Shown piece by piece: positions 1 to 8,590 of a stretch of 35,110 bases of DNA. Source of the stretch: Deltaproteobacteria bacterium PRO3 (GTDB taxonomy: Bacteria > UBA10199 > DSSB01). Each line of letters begins with the position of its first letter. The stretch's first letter is position 1. The stretch covers positions 1 to 35,110 of the forward strand of contig SZOV01000026.1 in NCBI GenBank assembly GCA_030263375.1, given 5' to 3'. Both the position numbers and the translations under genes were made by a program. A model generated the notes under the pieces. The model saw nothing but the letters and a program-made list of their open reading frames with translations. It did not search any database and was not told where the DNA came from.

Positions 1-2
1 CC

Positions 3-3000
3 TCGGATCTCACCGACCGCGACCGCACCGACCGGATCGGCCGCAACCTGACCGAGCTCTTCGAGCTGCGTCGGAGCCTGCGCGGCGCCACCACGCACGA
101 GTGGATCGAGGGCCGCGACGTCGAGCTCGTCACGCACGACGCCGAGGAGCGCATCGCCGAGGTCAACACGCTGATGCGGGATTACGCGATCGACCTCCAC
201 AACGCGTCGTCGGGTTTCATCGAGAGCCGCGGTGCCTCGGCGGCCATCGACCGCTTGATGTCGGGGATCATCGAGGGCGAGCGGGAGGCTCTCGTGCCGA
301 GGCTCAGCGCGGAGGGGCTGACGGAATACTGCCGACAATCCGCAGAGGCCGAGGCGGCGGTAGAGCGGGCCGGCGGCCTGAGCGACCCGGCCGAGCGCCG
401 CACCGCCCTGGCCGAGGCCCTGCGCGGCTTCGTCGCCTTGGGCGACTCCACGCGCGTCAACGACGTCTTCGACCAGATGGTCGCCTCGCTGCCGGCCGAC
501 GCCGGCGACTTGCTGCGCCTCCAGGTCTTCACCGCGATGGGCAGCATCCTGCACGGCTCCGGCATGGGCGCGGAGGAGCGTCTCAGGGATTTGGCCTCGC
601 CGATCGCCCGGCGCCTGGCCTCGACGCCCACGCCCTCGATGTACCGCGAGGAGATCGAGGTCGACGACTTCAGCGTCGGCGGCACGACCCGGGCGCACAC
701 CGTCTCGCGGACCCTGGTCAACCCCCGCGCCTACCTCGACACCGCCGCCTCCATCCTGGCGGTCCGTTCCTATTTCACCGCCGTCGGCGACTCGGAGGCC
801 GCCCGCGCCACCGACGAGCGCCTGGGCACCCTGCGCAGCCAACTCGACGACCAGCTCGGCGGCACCACCGATTCCCGCCGGCGCATCGAGATCGCCGCGA
901 CCTCCGTCGAGATCGACATGGCCCTGGACGGCATCGCCAGCCCCGAGCACCTGAGCGCCTGGCGGAACTCGATCCGCTCCGCCACCGACCTGCCCACCGA
1001 CGACCGCCTGACCCAGGCGCGGACCCTGCTGCGGGTCGCGACGCTGTGCCGCCGGGAGGCGGAAAGCTCGGGAACCACCCGCACGGACCTGGCCGAGATC
1101 AACACCTGGGCGACGCAGGTCATCGGCGACATCGCGGCGGACCGCATTCGGCACCTGCGCAACGAGCGCCACGTCGACGCGGAATTCGCCGACGCGGTGA
1201 TCGCCGACTTCCGCAGCCGTCTCGACCGCGCCGTCACCGACGGCGACACCGCCTGGCTGGGCGCCGTCAGCGAACGGGCCATCGACCAGTTCGCCGACCT
1301 GGCCCAAAGCGGCCACGTCCTGCTCAGCGGCCGCCACACGCCGCCCACCCGCCGAGAGCTGCAGGCCTGCCTCCAGGCCGCGGCGATCTTCGGGCGCCTC
1401 GGTCTCAACGCCCGGGTCAACGAGGCGATGGCGCCCCTGATCACGCAGGCGGAGGGCATCGAAAATTCGACCGAGCGCGCCAACTTCTATTTGACCCTGG
1501 GGCAGGTCTTTCAAGAGGCGGGGATGAGCACCGAGGCCAACGGAATGCTCGACCGCATCGTCGCCCTCGACGTCGAAGGCGCGCCGCGGGAGCTGCACCG
1601 CATCGCCGAGATGGTGCCCGCGATGCGCGAGATGAACCTGGGCCACCTCGACCGGGCCCGCGAGCTGCTGGGGGCGATCCGCGGCAATCCCCGCGCCGAG
1701 GAGATGCTGCGCAACGTCGAAGGCGCCGTCCGCCGCGCCCGCGCCTTGCAAGTCCTCGATGCCCTTCGCCTGGTCGCCGGCGATTACATCGCCCAAGAGC
1801 GGGAACGCGGCTCCACGCGGGCCTCCGAGAGCGACCGTGAGATCCGGCGCGCGCTGGACGAGGCGCAACGTCTGATCCTCTCGGGACGCTGCGGCTCGGT
1901 GCGGGAGGCCTTGCGTCGTTTCAGCGATTACGGGCTCAGGGACATGCTTTGGGAATCCCGGGCGTCCGCCCCGATCCGCGACATCCTCGACGCCTCGGCG
2001 GACATCACCTTGAGCGACGATACCTTCTCCGACCGGATGCTTTCCTTCGCCTCCAGCCTCTCGGCCGGGCGCATGTACTCCTCCGCCTCGCAGATCGGCA
2101 ACCTCCTGACCCGCAATCCGCACACGCGGGACGCCGCGCGAGCCCTGGTGGACGGAATCCCGGGCGAGGCCCGGCTGAGCGGCATCCTGACTGAGCTCGG
2201 CAACATGACCATCATCTTCGCGGAGTCCGACGCCGCCGCCATCCGCAGCGGCGTCATTACCGCGGTGACTTTCGGAGTTGGAAGTCTGGCCGCGCGTGGG
2301 GCGGAGCTGGCCTTCGCGGCGTATGTCACGGAAACTACACTTGCCTCCACGGTAGCTCTCCGCGCAACCGGATTTGTGGCGGGCTCACTTACAGAGGCCG
2401 TGACTTATAATCTTGCAGACATGGCCTTTGAAACCATGTTCTCAGGTCGAACCGACCACTGGACCCTCGAAAATTTCGGCCGCCGTGTCGGCGCCATGCT
2501 GGTGACTTTCATGTTTTGCCGGAGCATGGGTGCAATAACCTCGGGGCTCGGGAGGGCCGCGGCACGCACCAGCCTGCTAGGGGAGGCTGCGGCCGGCGGA
2601 GGACGTACCTTAACCTTGGGAGGCCGCATCGCCGTTGGAACCCTTGGTTACGGAGGAACAATTACCGGTCTCACCGGTGTGGAATACCTCAACGAGGCCA
2701 TGGGACTCCATCCCTCCGAGGGCCATGTCCCTTTCTTAACCCGGCTCTTAGGAGCTGCGGTGATGGATGCACAAATGCGCTTGGCCGGTCGCCTGGCCAA
2801 CGAGGTTACCGGGGGCACTATTGAACGATGGGGCGCGGCGACGCGCGAGCGCTACGCCATCCACGAACTTTTGCCCGCGGTCGAGCGCCTCGGCTTCGGC
2901 CGACCCAACGAACGGGGCGAATTGAGCGCCGAGGGAATGACCGCGCTGAGCGCCATGCTCGCGCGGGTCGCCCGCGGCGAGAGCGCGGCGGACGTCGCCT

Positions 3001-6000
3001 CGAGCGTCGGACGCGAGACGAGCGGGGACCTTTCCCGCGTCACCTCCATGGTCCTGGGCGTCGATGCCAACAGCGCCGAGGGCAGAAGGCTTCAAGCCCT
3101 GTTATTCTCTTACCGCGCCTCCCACCCCGAGGCGGATTTGGCCGAGGTCGCCGGGCGCCTGCAGGTCGAGGCCGGCCGTCTCGCGCGCGCCGCGGGACTG
3201 CGCGAGGGCCCGGCCTACGAGATCGTCCGCGCCGAGCTGCTGCGCCGCGCCCTGGCCTCGGGAGCGACGGTGGAAAGCCTGAGCTCCGGCGGCGAGGCGA
3301 TGGAGCGCCTGAGGCCCGAATTGGAGGGACTGGCCAACGAGCTGCTCGGTCCGCGGGGCGCGGCCAGCCTCGAGGGGCAGCGCCTGATCGGGGATTTGCT
3401 GCTGCGCACTTTGGACCATCCCGGCGGCGTCAGCGTCGAGGGCGGCGTAGTCGCGCGGATCCGCGAGCAGGTCCGCGGCATGGGGCTCGACCCCGCCAGC
3501 GCGGCCGGACGGCGCATGGCCGCCGATCTCCTGCTGGCCCGTCTCGCGCCCGCCTCCGAGACCCTCGCTTTGGAAGCAAACGCTGAGGCCGGGAGCTCCC
3601 GCTTAGACGGAGGGGTCCTCCACGTCGACTTCAGCCGTCCAGGCTTCCGCCACGTCTCCATCGCCGGTCACGGGGAAATCTGGTTCGGCGAGACCGCCGC
3701 CGCGGGCGAGTACCGCGTCGACAACCACACGGGCGAGACGATCACCGTGATCCGCGCACACGCAGTGCCCGAGGGGTCGGGCCGTTCGATGACCGAAACA
3801 CTGGCCCCGGAGACCGCCAGCGCCCCCGCAGGATCAACCGTCCTTCGTCCGGGCGACCGCATCCGCTTCGCCGACGGCCGCGAGTTCGTCGTCGGCGAGC
3901 CGCTGCGCGCCGCCCGAGCCGAGGCCCCGGCCGAGGGGCCCGGCGCTGAGGGCACCGCCCGCCCGGGGCGGACGAGGACCGGCGAGGCGCCGGTGATCCC
4001 GCTCGAGGGCCGGGGAGAACGTCCGCCCACCGCCGAGCCCGACCTGCTCGCCGCCTTCCGCCACGCCGACCCCTCCGAACCTCCCTCGCGTGAGCTGCTC
4101 CGCCGTTCCTTCGCCTTGTCCGACCGCCTCGCCCGCGAATTGGGCCTCACCGACCCGCACGATGCCGCGGCGAATCGCCCCTTCCGCGAGGCCTTCGCCC
4201 GTCGCGCCGCCCGGGGTCCGGTCACCGAGTCGACGCTGCGCGAGATCCGAGACTCCTTCCGCGCCCTCGACGCCTCCCTGCACGGCGTCGACCCGATGAT
4301 GCGCAGCGAGGTGCGGCGCCGCGCCTTCACCCGCCTGCTCAGCGGCGAAATGTCGGGTGAAGCCGCCCGCGAGCTCTCCCGCCGCATCCGCGAGGGCGAG
4401 GTTCGCGTCGAGACCGGCCGCGACGGCGCCTTGGATATCGTCGAGGTCCCGGCCGAGGGCCGCGCCGAGGCCCGCTCAACCGCGCGGCGCCGCATCTTCG
4501 ACCACTTGGCCGAGGCGCATTTCCCCGAGACCGTCACCGCGCGGCTGCGTTCGGGCTACGAGAGCGGCAGCGTTACTTTGGAGCGCCTGGAGGCGACCGT
4601 CGAATCGCTCCCCGCCGTCCGGCGCTGGATCAGCGCCGGCGGGGTGGAGCCTTCCTCCACGGCCGGCCATCGCATCTTGAGCCGCACCGTGGTCGGTTTG
4701 GCCGAGGGGCGTCTCGAGCTGCGCGAGGGCCGGGTGGTCGAAGCGGCGCGCGGGGAAGGTCCCCGTGTCCGCGCTCCCGAAACCGGCGGCACGGCGGAGG
4801 GCGCGCCTCCCTTGCCCGCCGAGGTGGAGGGCCTGATCACGAGGAATTTTCCCGAAAGGCTGCGCGAAAGACTGCGCGCGGGGGTTCGGGACGGAAGCAT
4901 CACGCAGGCTCGACTGGAGGCGGCCGTGGGAGCCCTGCCGGCGGTCCGCCGCTTCATCGCCGATTCGGGCACCGATCCCAGCAGCCGCGAGGGGGCACGG
5001 ATCTTGGACCGCGTGGTGACGGACTTGGCCACCGGACGATTGGAGGTCCGCGAGGGGCGCATCGTCCGGCCCGGCGTCGAAACCGAAGCTAGGCCCGAGG
5101 GCGGCGACGAAGGACGCGGCACCGTCGTCGAAGGCCGGGGGAGAGGCGCTAGGGATCGGGCGGAATCCGGGGAAGAAGCCGGCACCGTCGTCGAGGGAAG
5201 AGGACGCGGCGGCAGGACCGAGGGGAGCGCCGAGGGCGAGGGCCCGATGGTTTCCGGGGCTGGAAGCGAGGGGGTGAGCTTCTCCGAAGGCACCTTGACC
5301 GTCGACTTCAGCGACGCCCGCCGGCCCTTCCGCAACGCGACGATCCCCGGCCTGCGCGGGCCGATCCGCCTCGCCCTCGCCACCGGCGGCGGGGTCATGC
5401 TGCTCAACACCAGCGGCGAGCCGGTCACCGTCGTGCGGCCGAACGCCCGCGAAGGTTTTCTGCCGGAAGAGGTCGTCCGACCCGAGACCGCCACGGCCCA
5501 TCCCGGCCGCGCCGAGCTCGTCTCCGGCGACCGGATCCGCCTGGCCGACGGTCGCGAGATCGTCCTGCGCTTCGAGATCCCCGCCGAGGGCGCGGAAGCA
5601 CCCGCCGAACCGGCGGGGCCTCCCGGCGGACCGGTGGAACCCGAATCCGGCGCGGGAGGGGGCACGGTCGTCCTGGGCCCGCGTCGTCCCCCGACGCCCG
5701 ACCCGGCGGCCGAGGTCGGCACGGTGGTGATCCGAGGCGGAAGACCGGCCGAACCGGCGCCGCGCGAAGGCATCCTGCCCATGGCGAACCCCGAGGGCAC
5801 GCCCGTGGAGGCCATCCCCCGCGCCCCCCGAGTCCTGGCCGACGGCGAGCGCGCCGCCGCCATCGACGTGCGCCTCACCGAGATCGCCTTTCCCGATCCC
5901 GCCGAGCGCGGCGGCTTCGCCAATAATACCGTGGCCCTGGAATTGGGCAGCATCGCCGACGGCCTGGAGGGCGCCCACCCCGAGGTCGCCCGCTCCATCC

Positions 6001-7979
6001 GGGGGGACCTTCGAACTTTGGAGACGGAGGCGAGCGTGGATTCTCCCGCCTTCGAGGCCGCGGCCCGACGCCTGGCCGCCGTAGTGCGGACGCGCCGCTT
6101 CGACGCGGCCTTCCGCGGCGCCGACGTGCCGCTGATGTCCGGCGAGATGCGCCGCGACTTCGCCCGCCGCGTCGCCGAGCTCTACGATCCGGCCGCCGGC
6201 CCGGGGCGAGTGGCGGAGCTGCTGCCCCCGCCGCCGGTCGCGCCGCCCGAGCCCGGCGTCACCGAGCGCCGCGACATGATTCAGCGCGGCTTACTCGATT
6301 TGGCCTTCTCCGGCCGAGCCCGGCCGGCCTTCGCGGAACGTCTCCGCGCCGTCGACCAGCTGGAACTCCTTGCCACGCGGCTCGAGGAGGACGGCTTCGC
6401 TGAGGCGGCCTCGGACTTGCGGACCGACTTGACGGTGCTGCGCGAAGGCAGCGTTCACGGCCCGGCCTTTCAAAACACGATGCGCCGGCTCGGCCGCGTG
6501 CTGGGCACCCACGTGGGCGAGGCAACCTCGGTGCCGCTCGTCAACGCGATCGGCGAAGCCGACTTCGCCAGGCTGGCCCAAAGCATCGAAGCCATTTACC
6601 GTCCCCCCGCCGTCGAGGCCCCCGCGGTGGCCGAGGGCGCGCCGCTCGAGGGCGATCCCTTCGATTTCGGCGATCTCAACGCGGAACTGGGCCTAGAGGG
6701 CGGAAGCTCCCCGCGCCGTCCGGCGACCGGGACCGCCGACCCCCTCGATTGGGGCGACATGAACGCCGAGCTGGGCCTCGAGGCGCCGGGCACCGCGCGG
6801 CCTCCCGAGAGCGGCGGCGCTCCCGAGGCGCCCCCGCCGGAGGCCCCGGTAGCCCCCGTCGTCCCCCTGCGTCCGCCCGTTCCTGCGGTACGCGAGGCCC
6901 CGCGCCTTGCGGCCTTGGCCGCCGACGTCGCGGTGATGGGCGACACCGTCCTGATCGGGGAAGAAGTATTTTCGCTGCGCACCGAGCGCGCCGACGCCGT
7001 GATGGGTGAGGTCCCGCCCGTGGAACGCACCGTGTTCCGCTTCACCAACACCACCCTGACCGGCGGCTCGGGCGTCGCCTTGGCTCTACCCAGCACCTAC
7101 ACCGCGGAGGACGCGGCCCGGATGGTCTCGCGGCTCTCGCCTTCGGTGCGCCGCAGCTTGAGCCGAATGCGGCCCGAGGACGTGGGGCGCATCGTGGAGA
7201 TGTCTGAGCGGATGCGCGCTTCGTCTCCCGCCACGACGGTGGAGGGATATGCCTTGCCCGCCTCCATGGGCGGAGGCACCGTCGGCGGCGGCATCGGCGA
7301 AAGCGTCGTCTGCACCGGAGAGATTATCGGCGTCGGCAGCGGCCGCACCACCTTCCGCGGCTACGTCACCGAGGCCGACGGCACGCGGCGTCCCGTGGCC
7401 CTGGTGATGCTCACCCATTCGATGGGCGGGACCTTCCACAGCGAGGCCTTGAACTTAAGCCGCCTGGCCGAGGCCGGCGTCGGCGAGGTCCGCTTCGACG
7501 GGCTGGTCCGAATCGACGGCCGCCAAGCCTTGGTCGTCAACCTGGCCGAGGGCACGCCGCACGTCGGGCTGGGCGATCTCTCGGTTCGGGATCGCGCCGA
7601 TTTCAACCCGCTGATGGCCCGCGATCTCGCGCGGATGGCGGTCGCCGGCTACACCTCGGGGGCGGGAACGGACTTTCAGTATATTTGGGGAAGGGACGCG
7701 CGCGGACGGCCGCGCCTGCAGTGGATCGACACCGAGTCCTCGGTCCTGACGATCGACGACGCACGCACGGCGGCCTTGCGCGAGCGCCTGGGCCGCGAGA
7801 CCCTCACGGCCCAGGATTGGTATTTGGAAAATCTCCGCGGCTTCGGCCTCTACAACCCGGAGACGGGACGCTTCGCCGACGGGGTGCCGCACACCTTTCA
7901 GGACGCCCTGCGCTACGAGCCGAGCGCCTCGCGGCCCCGCGGCGAGCGCAGCAGCACCCTCCCTCCGCCGCCGAGCTAG
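3..7979 (+). CDS. Giant multi-domain protein, 5'-truncated by the window edge
   Basis: Function not recognised. The frame is open with strongly GC-rich third positions from base 3, 57 codons before the first Met at 174, and that ATG has no ribosome binding site, so the true start lies outside the window. Residues below are counted from that Met (2601 aa visible). About 1-670 is helical and TPR-like. About 680-885 is a hydrophobic Gly/Ala-rich module shared with the two large genes at 8587-14948. About 1143-1240 and 1700-1803 are two copies of a beta-rich FHA-like domain with the pattern LxVDFS ... PETA ... GDRIRxADGRE. About 1438-1530 and 1553-1640 are a duplicated helical unit, and about 1890-2015 and 2030-2143 another. 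Low-complexity linkers carry a recurring GTVV motif. About 2375-2590 resembles a degenerate protein-kinase fold: VALVM stands where VAIK is expected, and WIDTES (Asp2519) resembles the DFG region. No enzymatic activity can be asserted. The stop codon shares the CTAG at 7976-7979 with the convergent toxin gene. Confidence 0.9.
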   Translation, partial: SDLTDRDRTDRIGRNLTELFELRRSLRGATTHEWIEGRDVELVTHDAEERIAEVNTLMRDYAIDLHNASSGFIESRGASAAIDRLMSGIIEGEREALVPRLSAEGLTEYCRQSAEAEAAVERAGGLSDPAERRTALAEALRGFVALGDSTRVNDVFDQMVASLPADAGDLLRLQVFTAMGSILHGSGMGAEERLRDLASPIARRLASTPTPSMYREEIEVDDFSVGGTTRAHTVSRTLVNPRAYLDTAASILAVRSYFTAVGDSEAARATDERLGTLRSQLDDQLGGTTDSRRRIEIAATSVEIDMALDGIASPEHLSAWRNSIRSATDLPTDDRLTQARTLLRVATLCRREAESSGTTRTDLAEINTWATQVIGDIAADRIRHLRNERHVDAEFADAVIADFRSRLDRAVTDGDTAWLGAVSERAIDQFADLAQSGHVLLSGRHTPPTRRELQACLQAAAIFGRLGLNARVNEAMAPLITQAEGIENSTERANFYLTLGQVFQEAGMSTEANGMLDRIVALDVEGAPRELHRIAEMVPAMREMNLGHLDRARELLGAIRGNPRAEEMLRNVEGAVRRARALQVLDALRLVAGDYIAQERERGSTRASESDREIRRALDEAQRLILSGRCGSVREALRRFSDYGLRDMLWESRASAPIRDILDASADITLSDDTFSDRMLSFASSLSAGRMYSSASQIGNLLTRNPHTRDAARALVDGIPGEARLSGILTELGNMTIIFAESDAAAIRSGVITAVTFGVGSLAARGAELAFAAYVTETTLASTVALRATGFVAGSLTEAVTYNLADMAFETMFSGRTDHWTLENFGRRVGAMLVTFMFCRSMGAITSGLGRAAARTSLLGEAAAGGGRTLTLGGRIAVGTLGYGGTITGLTGVEYLNEAMGLHPSEGHVPFLTRLLGAAVMDAQMRLAGRLANEVTGGTIERWGAATRERYAIHELLPAVERLGFGRPNERGELSAEGMTALSAMLARVARGESAADVASSVGRETSGDLSRVTSMVLGVDANSAEGRRLQALLFSYRASHPEADLAEVAGRLQVEAGRLARAAGLREGPAYEIVRAELLRRALASGATVESLSSGGEAMERLRPELEGLANELLGPRGAASLEGQRLIGDLLLRTLDHPGGVSVEGGVVARIREQVRGMGLDPASAAGRRMAADLLLARLAPASETLALEANAEAGSSRLDGGVLHVDFSRPGFRHVSIAGHGEIWFGETAAAGEYRVDNHTGETITVIRAHAVPEGSGRSMTETLAPETASAPAGSTVLRPGDRIRFADGREFVVGEPLRAARAEAPAEGPGAEGTARPGRTRTGEAPVIPLEGRGERPPTAEPDLLAAFRHADPSEPPSRELLRRSFALSDRLARELGLTDPHDAAANRPFREAFARRAARGPVTESTLREIRDSFRALDASLHGVDPMMRSEVRRRAFTRLLSGEMSGEAARELSRRIREGEVRVETGRDGALDIVEVPAEGRAEARSTARRRIFDHLAEAHFPETVTARLRSGYESGSVTLERLEATVESLPAVRRWISAGGVEPSSTAGHRILSRTVVGLAEGRLELREGRVVEAARGEGPRVRAPETGGTAEGAPPLPAEVEGLITRNFPERLRERLRAGVRDGSITQARLEAAVGALPAVRRFIADSGTDPSSREGARILDRVVTDLATGRLEVREGRIVRPGVETEARPEGGDEGRGTVVEGRGRGARDRAESGEEAGTVVEGRGRGGRTEGSAEGEGPMVSGAGSEGVSFSEGTLTVDFSDARRPFRNATIPGLRGPIRLALATGGGVMLLNTSGEPVTVVRPNAREGFLPEEVVRPETATAHPGRAELVSGDRIRLADGREIVLRFEIPAEGAEAPAEPAGPPGGPVEPESGAGGGTVVLGPRRPPTPDPAAEVGTVVIRGGRPAEPAPREGILPMANPEGTPVEAIPRAPRVLADGERAAAIDVRLTEIAFPDPAERGGFANNTVALELGSIADGLEGAHPEVARSIRGDLRTLETEASVDSPAFEAAARRLAAVVRTRRFDAAFRGADVPLMSGEMRRDFARRVAELYDPAAGPGRVAELLPPPPVAPPEPGVTERRDMIQRGLLDLAFSGRARPAFAERLRAVDQLELLATRLEEDGFAEAASDLRTDLTVLREGSVHGPAFQNTMRRLGRVLGTHVGEATSVPLVNAIGEADFARLAQSIEAIYRPPAVEAPAVAEGAPLEGDPFDFGDLNAELGLEGGSSPRRPATGTADPLDWGDMNAELGLEAPGTARPPESGGAPEAPPPEAPVAPVVPLRPPVPAVREAPRLAALAADVAVMGDTVLIGEEVFSLRTERADAVMGEVPPVERTVFRFTNTTLTGGSGVALALPSTYTAEDAARMVSRLSPSVRRSLSRMRPEDVGRIVEMSERMRASSPATTVEGYALPASMGGGTVGGGIGESVVCTGEIIGVGSGRTTFRGYVTEADGTRRPVALVMLTHSMGGTFHSEALNLSRLAEAGVGEVRFDGLVRIDGRQALVVNLAEGTPHVGLGDLSVRDRADFNPLMARDLARMAVAGYTSGAGTDFQYIWGRDARGRPRLQWIDTESSVLTIDDARTAALRERLGRETLTAQDWYLENLRGFGLYNPETGRFADGVPHTFQDALRYEPSASRPRGERSSTLPPPPS

Positions 7980-8293
7980 AGGAACAAACCGCGCCAATCC
8001 CGGCCGGGCGCCGTGAGGTGGAGCACCAGGACCGAGTGGACCTCCACGGTATAGAAAATCAAATAGCCGTTGTGTTCGATGAAACGGATCTCCGGTCCTC
8101 CTTCGGGACCTTCCAACAGCTCGACCCTGCGACCGCGCCGGGGAAACCTGCCCAAGGCAAGGATTTTTCTTTTCAGACCCTCGGTGAATCGTCGGGCGCG
8201 CGCCGGCGAGTCCTCGCCGATGAAACGATAGATACCCTCCAATTCCCGCAAGGCATCGCTGTGGATTCGGACCCGATAGGATTTAACGCCCAT
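7976..8293 (-). CDS. RelE/ParE-family toxin (type II toxin-antitoxin)
   Basis: A 105-aa basic protein with the RelE/ParE layout: an N-terminal strand (YRVRIHSDA), two helices (ALRELEGIYRFI and ARARRFTEGLKRKI), the FPRRGRRV turn, then the strands around PEIRFIEHNGYLIFY and VLVLHLT. Family members either cleave mRNA at the ribosome (RelE) or poison gyrase (ParE). The sequence alone does not say which, although the long helical hairpin and the FP-RxGR turn look more ParE-like. Its ATG lies inside the 3' end of the antitoxin gene (11-nt overlap), the usual order and coupling for such pairs. Its TAG overlaps the stop codon of the convergent giant gene, so the two reading frames meet with no intergenic base. 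Confidence 0.88.
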   Translation of the reverse strand: MGVKSYRVRIHSDALRELEGIYRFIGEDSPARARRFTEGLKRKILALGRFPRRGRRVELLEGPEGGPEIRFIEHNGYLIFYTVEVHSVLVLHLTAPGRDWRGLFL

Positions 8294-8552
8294 GGTACTT
8301 GCGATCGAGGGCTCGGAAGGCGGCCGAGGCGTCGACGGAGGCCTCAGGCCGGCGGGCGCGCCGCTTGAGCAGATCGCGCAGGTCCTTGATCTGCGAAGCG
8401 ATCTCCAAGGTCTCGAGGTCGCAAACGCCGAAATCCGGGCGGCCGTTGTTGGTGATGATGATGGGGGTCTTCTTGAGCTGGGCCTTGACCTTGTCGAGGT
8501 TGGTCCGCAGCTCGGACATGGGTAGGATGGATTTTTCGAAGGAAATGGCCAT
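8283..8552 (-). CDS. Phd/YefM-family antitoxin
   Basis: An 89-aa protein with the Phd/YefM N-terminal pattern: KSILPMSELRTNLDKV, then PIIITNNGRPDFGV, then a helical segment from DLETLEIASQI. In this family the N-terminal half dimerises and binds the operator, and the charged C-terminus (here KRRARRPEASVDASAAFRAL) wraps the toxin. It is the first gene of the pair and overlaps the toxin start by 11 nt. The ATG at 8552 follows an AT-rich promoter so closely that almost no leader remains, and no Shine-Dalgarno sequence is visible, so a near-leaderless mRNA is likely. A later Met (MSELRTN) would delete the first strand and is a poorer choice. Confidence 0.88.
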   Translation of the reverse strand: MAISFEKSILPMSELRTNLDKVKAQLKKTPIIITNNGRPDFGVCDLETLEIASQIKDLRDLLKRRARRPEASVDASAAFRALDRKYHGR

Positions 8553-8555
8553 GGA

Positions 8556-8590
8556 TTTTAAAATAATATAAAAATTATTTTAAAAGTCAA
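8556..8590 (-). promoter_or_regulatory. Toxin-antitoxin promoter inside a perfect 12-bp inverted repeat
   Basis: Bases 8556-8567 and 8574-8585 are perfect inverted repeats (TTTTAAAATAAT and its complement) around a 6-bp centre. On the minus strand TTGACT (8590-8585), a 16-bp spacer and TATTAT form a good sigma-70-like promoter lying over this repeat, so a bound Phd-type antitoxin would block it. The -35 box overlaps the TGA (8589-8587) of the upstream 1254-aa gene. The predicted transcript starts only a few bases before the antitoxin ATG. Confidence 0.7.

Noticed and set aside
174-176. ATG as the start of the giant protein
   Set aside because: The frame is open with coding-type codons back to base 3, and no ribosome binding site precedes this ATG, so it is an internal Met.
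4476-5998. Long minus-strand reading frames of about 480-500 aa inside the giant gene
   Set aside because: They lie opposite a GC3-biased gene, have low-complexity Arg/Ala/Gly composition and no family features. They are shadows.
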